Source: Acidilobaceae archaeon (lineage in GTDB: Archaea; Thermoproteota; Thermoprotei_A; Sulfolobales; Acidilobaceae). From it: 16,445 nucleotides of DNA. Each line of letters opens with the position of its first letter. Position 1 is the first letter of the stretch. The stretch lies in the NCBI GenBank assembly GCA_027081695.1, contig JALWJI010000091.1, forward strand, positions 1-16,445, given 5' to 3'. The position numbers were made by a program, and so were the translations under genes. The notes under the pieces were generated by a model. It did not search any database. It was not told the origin of the DNA and saw only the letters and a list, made by a program, of their open reading frames with translations. Shown in pieces: positions 7,259-13,750 of the stretch.

Positions 7259-8347
7259 ATGAATATATGGGTGTCGGCTTCCTTGGAGTGCGAATATGAT
7301 ATTGTTCTTAACAGGCCCGTCGGAGAAGATCTTCTCGAATACCTCGAGGGATTCAAGGTTTATGTACCTGATAGACCTGTGTCGAGCGAAGAACTCTGGG
7401 AAATTATTTCAAGATCTCGCGTTTATATTAATTGGTTCAGCCGCGTAGACAAGAGACTCCTAGAGAAAAAGGGATGCCTAAGGCTAATAATTGCACGGAG
7501 CACCGGCTATGACCACATTGATGTGGAGGACGCAGAGAAAGAAAACGTATGTGTTGCTAATCAGCCCGAACTCATCAATGAGGCAGTAGCAGAATTCGCC
7601 GTCGGAGGAATACTTGCAGCGTCACGAATGATAGTCCACGGACACCTATACTTGCCGAAGTGGGCGGAGAAAGGATGGCCTACCCATCTAAGAGGCCTCA
7701 TAATAAGGGGTAGAAGCGTAGGACTTCTAGGAGCTGGAAGAATAGGGCAAAGTATAGCCTATAAGCTTGCAGGACTAGGCGCAACCCCCTTCTACTATTA
7801 TAGCAGATCAAGGAAACCAGGCCTAGAGGCAGCGCTAGGAGCAAGATACATGAGCCTCGAAGACCTATTCAAGCATTCAAGTATCCTAGTTAATAGCTTA
7901 CCACTCACGAGGGAAACCACGGGGCTAGTCACGAAAGAGCTACTATTAAAGCTTCCGCACGGCGCGATATACGTTAACATAGGTAGGGGACAGACAGAGG
8001 AACCCATGGCAGTAGTCGAGGCCGCCAGGGAGAGGCCAGATCTCTACTTCGTACTCGACGTTCATCCTACCGAGCCATTGCCTCCAGGGGATCCAAGATA
8101 TGAGTTGCTGGACAACCCACATGTAATCATGACACCGCACTTCGCCGGATACTCCGATGAATCATACCTAGGAACAACAATACTCAGCTTCCTCCAAGCA
8201 AAAGAGTACCTGGTGAAAGGATGTGTCTGGAACCCTGTTAACAGGGCCTGCAGGATGTGCCCCAGCCAAAGCATAGGCCTGGACGAGGCACTGAGCCTTG
8301 TCAGGCGCCAGCTAGCGCTGAGAGAAATAATGGATCTACTACCATAA
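7259..8347 (+). CDS. D-2-hydroxyacid dehydrogenase family protein (probably NADP-linked)
   Basis: Enzymes of this family reduce 2-ketoacids to D-2-hydroxyacids or the reverse. The nucleotide-binding GAGRIG is at 158-163. Catalytic Arg243 (NIGRG), Glu272 (VHPTEPLP) and His294 (MTPHFAGY) are all present. At the end of the second Rossmann strand the usual Asp is replaced by YYSRSRK, which favours NADP over NAD. At 362 residues it is some 30 longer than glyoxylate reductase or lactate dehydrogenase relatives, owing to a C-terminal tail with Cys322, Cys331 and Cys334. The NxxRG motif is followed by QTEEP where most relatives have a VDE-like sequence. ATG 7259 begins directly with the first beta strand and has no ribosome site, so a leaderless or short-leader mRNA is likely. 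The racemase-family gene follows after 114 bases. Confidence 0.88.
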   Translation: MNIWVSASLECEYDIVLNRPVGEDLLEYLEGFKVYVPDRPVSSEELWEIISRSRVYINWFSRVDKRLLEKKGCLRLIIARSTGYDHIDVEDAEKENVCVANQPELINEAVAEFAVGGILAASRMIVHGHLYLPKWAEKGWPTHLRGLIIRGRSVGLLGAGRIGQSIAYKLAGLGATPFYYYSRSRKPGLEAALGARYMSLEDLFKHSSILVNSLPLTRETTGLVTKELLLKLPHGAIYVNIGRGQTEEPMAVVEAARERPDLYFVLDVHPTEPLPPGDPRYELLDNPHVIMTPHFAGYSDESYLGTTILSFLQAKEYLVKGCVWNPVNRACRMCPSQSIGLDEALSLVRRQLALREIMDLLP

Positions 8348-8461
8348 CCCATAACATGGGCCGATGACGAATACTCCCCAGAAGGATCCGCCTCTATACG
8401 GGATGAACGTGATTCCTTTAACCGAGGCCTCCATCCTTATCATTAACGGAGGAGTCCAGGG

Positions 8462-9580
8462 ATGAAGATAACACGACTAGAACTATACCATGTGGCTATG
8501 GAGCTTAAAGGGGACTTCGAGACAAGCTTCGGAAAAACCCGGACCAGGCACGGGATACTTGTACACCTAATCGATAATGAAGGATACGAGGGATGGGGAG
8601 AAATAGTAAGTGGGGACGGACCATGGTATAGTTATGAGACCATAGGTACAGCCTGGCATATTGTGAGAGACTACCTGGTAAAGTTCATAGGCGGAGAACT
8701 ATCGCCTGTTGAGTTCCAGAAACGTTCTGCTCGTATAAGAGGCCATAACATGGCAAAGGCAGGAATAGACGAGGCACTATGGGATCTATACGCTAGACGC
8801 ATGGGAAAACCATTATACGAGGTCATAGGCGGCGAGCCTAGACCCGTAAAAGTAGGGGTAAGCATCGGCATAAAGAGAAGTATAGACGAGCTCCTCCAAA
8901 CAATAGCCAAGAGACTCGAGGAAGGATACGAGCGGATCAAACTAAAGATAAAGCCAGGCACCGATATCAAAATAGTCGAAGCCGTCAGGAGAGAATATCC
9001 CGACATACTCCTACAAGTAGACGCAAACGCCGCATACAGACTCCAGGACCTCGAAACCTTTAGATCGCTAGACAAATACAATCTACTCATGATAGAACAA
9101 CCACTCCACTACGACGACCTACTCGACCACTCCATACTCAAAACCAAGATAAAGACACCGCTCTGCCTCGATGAAAGCATCAAATCACCAAGACACGCTA
9201 GATACGCTCTACAACTAGAGAGCGCAGACATCATAAACATAAAGCCTGGCCGAGTCGGAGGAATAACACCAAGCCTCCAGATCCACGACCTATGGAGCCA
9301 AAAAGCAGGGAGACCAGTATGGATAGGAGGAATGCTCGAGACAGGAGTAGGAAGAGCCATCCTAGTAGCCCTAGGAACCCTACCTGGGGTAAGATACCAC
9401 AGCGACATAAGCGCCAGCGACCGGTACTATGAGGAGGACATCATAACCGAGCCATGGACTCTACACAAAGGATCGGTACTAATACCACGCGACAAGCCAG
9501 GAATAGGAGTAGAAGTAGACATGGGCAAGCTAGAAAAATACACCTTAAGAAAAGAGACCATCGACATAGAGAATCCTTGA
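8462..9580 (+). CDS. enolase-superfamily N-acylamino-acid racemase / o-succinylbenzoate synthase-like enzyme
   Basis: The 372-residue protein matches the NSAR/OSBS (MenC type 2) branch of the enolase superfamily. All key residues are visible: Lys160 and Lys162 in ERIKLKIKPG, the metal ligands Asp187 (QVDANAAY), Glu212 (MIEQP) and Asp237 (CLDES), and the second base Lys261 (INIKPGRVGG). GGMLETGVGRA and DISASDRYYEEDI near the C-terminus are characteristic of this branch. Such enzymes racemise N-acyl (often N-succinyl) amino acids through an enolate, and some make o-succinylbenzoate for menaquinone. No other menaquinone gene is seen, so racemase activity seems more likely, but this is inference. 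GGAGGA at 8448-8453 precedes ATG 8462. It lies on the same strand as the hydroxyacid dehydrogenase, 114 bases downstream. Confidence 0.9.
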   Translation: MKITRLELYHVAMELKGDFETSFGKTRTRHGILVHLIDNEGYEGWGEIVSGDGPWYSYETIGTAWHIVRDYLVKFIGGELSPVEFQKRSARIRGHNMAKAGIDEALWDLYARRMGKPLYEVIGGEPRPVKVGVSIGIKRSIDELLQTIAKRLEEGYERIKLKIKPGTDIKIVEAVRREYPDILLQVDANAAYRLQDLETFRSLDKYNLLMIEQPLHYDDLLDHSILKTKIKTPLCLDESIKSPRHARYALQLESADIINIKPGRVGGITPSLQIHDLWSQKAGRPVWIGGMLETGVGRAILVALGTLPGVRYHSDISASDRYYEEDIITEPWTLHKGSVLIPRDKPGIGVEVDMGKLEKYTLRKETIDIENP

Positions 9581-9634
9581 TCTCGGCGTCACGGATCGCG
9601 GGAAAGACTCAGAAGCCATTATGGTGTATACACT

Positions 9635-10480
9635 ATGAAGAGCGCACTCTATACAATAAACCGTGATAGACTTTCACAGGTTTCTGTACTGCTGGTTTCC
9701 TCTAATATAGGGGATCTGATTAGGAGGCTTGAGGACGAGGATCCCCAATACCTAAGTGTAAGGGATCTAGTTAGAAAGAGGGGAGCCAGTGAGAGTAGCG
9801 TTCTTGCAGTGCTTAATGCACTTGTTAGCTATAAACTGGCGATGAGAGGAGAGGATTGGTGGCGTTGCTGGAGCAGATATCACATAGATCTTCCCTTGAG
9901 GAGGAATATAGGTGCTCTTGTTGACGACGAGGTTAGATTTCTTGAAGAGTGTAGGGGAGCCGTGTTTCAGAGAGCAGCCAAGATAAAGAGGCTATACAAG
10001 GTTAAATCTAAAGGATTACCTGTACTCGATAGGTTGTATGAATCTCCTCTTAGTATATTTGACTCGGCAGGATGGCTTATTGAGGGATTAGCCCGTGCTT
10101 TATCCTCTAAGCCCTACGCCAAGACTATCGTTTTTGCTGCCAAGATGGCATATTATGTTGCTAGAACTGTTGATAAGAGAAGAATGGCTCCGTGGGATGC
10201 TATGATTCCCGTAGATCTTAGGGTGGCCTGTTTTCTCTACAGTACTGGTATAATTGAGGCATCGAGTTACCGGGATATAATGAGGGATCCTCGGAGAGCA
10301 CAGGAAGCGATATTAGATCTCGCTAAACAGATTGATGTGCCTCCACTTAACCTTGACACGATGTTCTGGAGGACAGGATGGATTCCTCGCGATCTACCCA
10401 GGGAATCTTGGGACAGGGAACTAGCTGTGATAACCGGGACGAGGTTTCCTTCTAGATTGTTTGTTAGACCGTGTACTTAG
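9635..10480 (+). CDS. agog: archaeal 8-oxoguanine DNA glycosylase/lyase (AGOG)
   Basis: AGOG removes oxidised guanine from DNA and nicks the strand, a base-excision repair step in hyperthermophilic archaea. The family pattern is clear: DPQY near residue 36, LNALVSYKLAMRGEDWW at 60-76, KTIVFAAKMAYYVA at 163-176, IPVDLRVACFLYSTGII at 191-207, and VPPLNLDTMFWRTG at 235-248. The Schiff-base Lys is Lys163 and the partner Asp is Asp194, spaced as in the Pyrobaculum enzyme give or take one residue. At 281 residues it is a little longer than the roughly 256-residue Pyrobaculum AGOG, mostly at the N-terminus. GGTG at 9623-9626, eight bases before ATG 9635, supports the start. It is separated by 54 bases from the racemase-family gene and may be co-transcribed. 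Its stop overlaps the convergent regulator gene. Confidence 0.92.
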   Translation: MKSALYTINRDRLSQVSVLLVSSNIGDLIRRLEDEDPQYLSVRDLVRKRGASESSVLAVLNALVSYKLAMRGEDWWRCWSRYHIDLPLRRNIGALVDDEVRFLEECRGAVFQRAAKIKRLYKVKSKGLPVLDRLYESPLSIFDSAGWLIEGLARALSSKPYAKTIVFAAKMAYYVARTVDKRRMAPWDAMIPVDLRVACFLYSTGIIEASSYRDIMRDPRRAQEAILDLAKQIDVPPLNLDTMFWRTGWIPRDLPRESWDRELAVITGTRFPSRLFVRPCT

Positions 10481-11157
10481 CTAGTGAATGTGTTCTTATA
10501 AAGTTTCCTTGATGCCGAGATTATCTTGTATGCTTTCTCGGCGTCTTCTGGGGATACGACGATTACTGTGTCTGTGTGGACGCTCATTATCTGTTCTATG
10601 TTTATTCCGGCGTTTGCTAGGATTGTTGTTACGTATGAGATGAATCCTTGCGTGTGTATTATTTCCCGGGGACTGATTATAATTAGTAGGGTTCTTTCAC
10701 GTGAGGTATTTACCGGTTCTATAGGTATGGATTTGAGGATCTCGTCCGCATGTTCTTCTCCTATTGTGAGCGTGATAGTAGTTACCCCCTGGAATAGGAG
10801 TAGGATCCTTGATGATCCTGCAAGTTCTCTTACCTTATCGGCAATATATCCCAGTGCGGTTACAGGATAGGTTATGACTGCAACGTCGGCTCTTAGCTCA
10901 AGGCTAGAGCGGGAAAGTAACTCTGCGGGCTTATAGAGTGCTGACTCATTGTTTTCTAGCGCTTGTTTTAGCCGTGATAAAGCCGTCTTCACAGCTTGTG
11001 GCGATACATTTAGGTTTTCTTTTTCTAGCGTTGTAGCGATCAATTCAGCTGTCTTTGAGAGATTTAAAAGGCCTTGGCTCAGCATTGTTTGCAGACAGGG
11101 GTTTGATCGTATTATTGTTTCTGTTAGCTTTGCTGCTGATATCTTGTTTTGTATCAT
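10477..11157 (-). CDS. HTH-like plus ACT-like domain protein, candidate amino-acid-responsive regulator
   Basis: In this 226-residue protein the N-terminal part is helical, and SKTAELIATTLEKE (34-47) followed by VSPQAVKTALSRLKQAL (51-67) fits a helix-turn-helix. Two beta-alpha-beta-type regions follow (about 85-145 and 155-220). The second, with QGFISYVTTILANAGINIEQ then SVHTDTVIVVSPEDAEKAY, has the ACT pattern seen in aspartokinase and other amino-acid-binding proteins. ACT domains bind amino acids allosterically, so a ligand-responsive regulator is likely; arginine as ligand is inference from the divergent argG. ATG 11157 is chosen because GGTGAT sits four bases upstream; the ATG at 11178 would skip that site. 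A TATA-like AAATATAAC lies at 11201-11209 on the minus strand. Its stop overlaps the AGOG stop by four bases. Confidence 0.75.
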   Translation of the reverse strand: MIQNKISAAKLTETIIRSNPCLQTMLSQGLLNLSKTAELIATTLEKENLNVSPQAVKTALSRLKQALENNESALYKPAELLSRSSLELRADVAVITYPVTALGYIADKVRELAGSSRILLLFQGVTTITLTIGEEHADEILKSIPIEPVNTSRERTLLIIISPREIIHTQGFISYVTTILANAGINIEQIMSVHTDTVIVVSPEDAEKAYKIISASRKLYKNTFTS

Positions 11158-11236
11158 TTGTATCACCATATGACACAATTCTTGTTTTCTAATTGATTAT
11201 GTTATATTTGTGTCATTTATCTTTTATTTGTGTAAC
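11148..11236. promoter_or_regulatory. divergent control region with five TTTGTRTCAY-like elements
   Basis: Five copies of one decamer lie between and across the starts of the regulator gene and argG. TTTGTATCAT is at 11148-11157 and TTTGTATCAC at 11157-11166, in tandem. The inverted copy ATGACACAA is at 11170-11178. TTTGTGTCAT is at 11207-11216, and TTTGTGTAAC at 11227-11236, exactly 20 bases after the fourth. Copy 4 overlaps the regulator's TATA (11201-11209) and copy 3 its predicted start near 11179, the layout of autorepression. Possible argG TATA boxes are CTTTTATTT (11221-11229), touching copy 5, or AATATTA (11261-11267). The binding protein is unproven. Confidence 0.6.
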
Positions 11237-11294
11237 CTTCTCTCTGCTTCCATGCAGGCAAATATTAAGTTGGTATGATCTACTGGTGAAGGAT

Positions 11295-12518
11295 ATGAGG
11301 ATAATACTTGCTTATTCCGGTGGACTCGACACGAGCGCTATTCTAGCACTTCTTGTATCTGAGGGTCATGAGGTCATCACTGTAACTGTCGATGTGGGAC
11401 AGGAGGACGATTTGAAGGGTGCTGAGGAGAGAGCATACTATCTAGGCGCTTCTAAACATATACATATAGATGCCGTAGAAGAATTTGCCACGAATTATAT
11501 TTCGTGGGCGATAAAGGCAAATGCATTATACGAGGAGCAGTATCCTCTTGGCACTGCTCTTGCACGGCCACTCATAGCGTTGAAAGTCGCAGATATAGCC
11601 TCAAGGTATGGAGCAGACGCCGTAGCCCATGGATGCACGGGTAAGGGGAACGACCAGGTGAGATTCGATGCTATGCTGAAATACTATCTGGGAGACAGTA
11701 TAGGAATTATTGCACCGGTGAGAGAACTAGGACTTACGAGGGAGAAAAGCCTCCAGATCCTTAAGGAAGCAGGCCTCAGCCTCGAGACGCCCCACAAAAA
11801 ATATAGTATTGATGAGAACCTCTGGTCAAGAAGCATTGAGGGCGGAGAACTAGACGATCTAGGAGTAGAGCCGCCGGAAGAGGTATATGCGTGGACAGTA
11901 AGTCCGGAGAAGGCTCCTGATGAGCCCTTATATCTCGAGATAGGATTCGATGAGGGAATCCCCTATATGGTGAACGGAGTCGAGATACCGCTCCACGAGC
12001 TAGTAAAACACCTTAACGAGCTCGTTGGAGCCCATGGATATGGGAGAATAGACCATGTAGAGAACAGAGTTGTGGGCCTAAAGTCAAGGGAGATCTATGA
12101 GGCTCCAGCCGCTCTCGCATTGATATACGCACACAAGGATCTCGAAAAAACAGTATATACTCCAAAGGAGTATAGGTTCAAGCAACTAGTCGATAGAGAA
12201 TGGACCGATCTCGTATACCAGGGCCTTTGGATGGAGCCACTGAAAACGCATCTCGAATCCTACATAGACTCCTCGAACAAATACGTCTCCGGGACAGTAA
12301 CGCTCAAGGTATACAAGGGATCAATCCAGATAGCATCGAGAAAACCCGAATACACGAGCTACAGCACGGAACTAATAGATTATAACAAGGGCTGGTACCC
12401 GAGCGCCGAGGAGGCAACAGGCTTCATCAAGATCTACACAATGCACAGCCTCTATACCGCCTGGAGCAGAAAACAAACCAAGAAAACTCCTCTCGAGGAG
12501 AAGGTGCACGCCAGTTGA
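11295..12518 (+). CDS. argG: argininosuccinate synthase
   Basis: ArgG joins citrulline and aspartate using ATP to form argininosuccinate, the step before the last in arginine synthesis, in the cytoplasm. The N-terminal AYSGGLDTS (6-14) is the ATP-pyrophosphatase loop. EQYPLGTALARP (81-92) and HGCTGKGNDQVRF (112-124) are the conserved citrulline and ATP contacts. At 407 residues it has the usual length. ATG 11295 is preferred over an open-frame extension to 11193, because GGTGAAGGA at 11285-11293 is a ribosome site and the extension would translate the control region. GTG 11287 is a minor alternative. The stop codon overlaps the argH start as TTGA, so the two genes are translationally coupled. 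Upstream repeats point to regulation by the divergent ACT-domain protein. Confidence 0.97.
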   Translation: MRIILAYSGGLDTSAILALLVSEGHEVITVTVDVGQEDDLKGAEERAYYLGASKHIHIDAVEEFATNYISWAIKANALYEEQYPLGTALARPLIALKVADIASRYGADAVAHGCTGKGNDQVRFDAMLKYYLGDSIGIIAPVRELGLTREKSLQILKEAGLSLETPHKKYSIDENLWSRSIEGGELDDLGVEPPEEVYAWTVSPEKAPDEPLYLEIGFDEGIPYMVNGVEIPLHELVKHLNELVGAHGYGRIDHVENRVVGLKSREIYEAPAALALIYAHKDLEKTVYTPKEYRFKQLVDREWTDLVYQGLWMEPLKTHLESYIDSSNKYVSGTVTLKVYKGSIQIASRKPEYTSYSTELIDYNKGWYPSAEEATGFIKIYTMHSLYTAWSRKQTKKTPLEEKVHAS

Positions 12519-13750
12519 AATACCGGCACCTAACAGGAATACAGGGAGTCGAAAATGATCCGACCTATACATATGCCTCGAGTCTAGCCCACGATCACTA
12601 CATCAAACAATACGTTATAACAGTATTGAGAAACCACGTAATCCATCTAGCAGAGCAACAGATCATATCGGAAGAAATCAAGAAGCAAGTAATAAAAGCC
12701 CTTGAAGACCTAGAAGACGAGCCATTACCCCAGGAAGGATACGAGGACATATTCGAATGGATCGAGGACATGCTCGAGAAAAAGACGCAAGGCAACAGCA
12801 AGTGGATATGGATAGGGAGGAGCAGGAACGACCATATCTCGGCCGCGCTAAGACTATATACAAGGGACAAGCTAAGACAAGCCATATCCCTAATCCAAGA
12901 AACAATCAAAATCCTAGATGATCTACAAGGTAAATACAAAGGAGTACTCATACCATTATTCACGCACCGAGTCCCAAGCCAAATAGGTACAGTCGACTGC
13001 CTCTTGCAGGCCTGGAAAACAATATACGAGACGTTTCAAAGAATACTAGAAAACTCCTATACGGTAGTAAACAGGGGTCCACTTGGGGCAGGAGCGGGCG
13101 CAGGAACACTAGCAAACCTCGACCCCGAGAATCTCAACAAGAGCCTAGGATTCAAAGAAACCCTACCCTCCTCGATTTACGCTTCCGGCTCACGGCTCGA
13201 TCTAGCTGTTGCAGTCGACTCTGCTAGCCTAGTCCTAGTAGAGCTTACTAGGATAGCGACTGACCTGATAACATATCAGTCGCCGCCATACAAGATAATG
13301 ATCCTTCCAGACTCGCATATAGCAACTAGCAGTATAATGCCTCATAAACGGAACCCTGTGACGCTCGAAGCACTACTAGGAAAAGCCTCAAAAACAATAG
13401 GATGTAGCATGGCCTTTAAGACGACTATGATGAAGCTACCGAGTGGATATAGCCTTGATCTACAAGAGGCCAATCCCTGCCTCTACGAGACAATAGAAAC
13501 ACTGACTGCGTCTCTAGAAATCATAAAGGATCTCTTATACACGCTAAGAATAGATGTTGAGCAGGCAGAGAAAATTGCATTATCTAGTAAGGCTTGGAGC
13601 GCTGAGCTCGCTGAGAAAATAGCTCTCGAGCAGGGCATTCCATTGAGAGAATCCTATGGGAGAACTCTAGAGGTTCTCGACGAGGTAAAAGACCCCAGAG
13701 AATTATTGAGAATGAGAAAAACGGGATGTGTTCTAGATAGGAAGAGTTAG
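12515..13750 (+). CDS. argH: argininosuccinate lyase, divergent and short
   Basis: ArgH splits argininosuccinate into arginine and fumarate. Support comes from position directly after argG, GRSRNDH (101-107), GPLGAGAGAGT (188-198), the signature loop SSIMPHKRNP (272-281) holding the catalytic Ser, and LPSGYSLDLQEAN (308-320), a form of the ArgH-specific GYNRDLQE region. It is unusual in several ways. At 411 residues it is shorter than typical ArgH (roughly 445-470). The THLQ-type motif is replaced by THRVP (150-154, His151 kept). The signature loop has HKR where ArgH usually has QKK, as in adenylosuccinate lyases. GRSRNDH has His where Gln is usual. The TTG start, sharing TTGA with the argG stop, has GGTG at 12503-12506. 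The stop overlaps the next convergent gene by four bases. Confidence 0.9.
   Translation: MKYRHLTGIQGVENDPTYTYASSLAHDHYIKQYVITVLRNHVIHLAEQQIISEEIKKQVIKALEDLEDEPLPQEGYEDIFEWIEDMLEKKTQGNSKWIWIGRSRNDHISAALRLYTRDKLRQAISLIQETIKILDDLQGKYKGVLIPLFTHRVPSQIGTVDCLLQAWKTIYETFQRILENSYTVVNRGPLGAGAGAGTLANLDPENLNKSLGFKETLPSSIYASGSRLDLAVAVDSASLVLVELTRIATDLITYQSPPYKIMILPDSHIATSSIMPHKRNPVTLEALLGKASKTIGCSMAFKTTMMKLPSGYSLDLQEANPCLYETIETLTASLEIIKDLLYTLRIDVEQAEKIALSSKAWSAELAEKIALEQGIPLRESYGRTLEVLDEVKDPRELLRMRKTGCVLDRKS

Noticed and set aside
8348..8461. Possible C/D-box RNA in the 114-base gap (GATGACGA, GATGAACG).
   Set aside because: No proper RUGAUGA C box and no CUGA D boxes at the right spacing.
8671..9408. 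Minus-strand frames of 139 and 99 residues inside the racemase-family gene.
   Set aside because: They are Ser-rich shadow frames overlapping a gene with all its catalytic residues intact.
11193..11294. An upstream extension of argG to an ATG at 11193.
   Set aside because: It would translate the repeat-bearing control region. The ribosome site GGTGAAGGA and the conserved ArgG N-terminus place the start at 11295.
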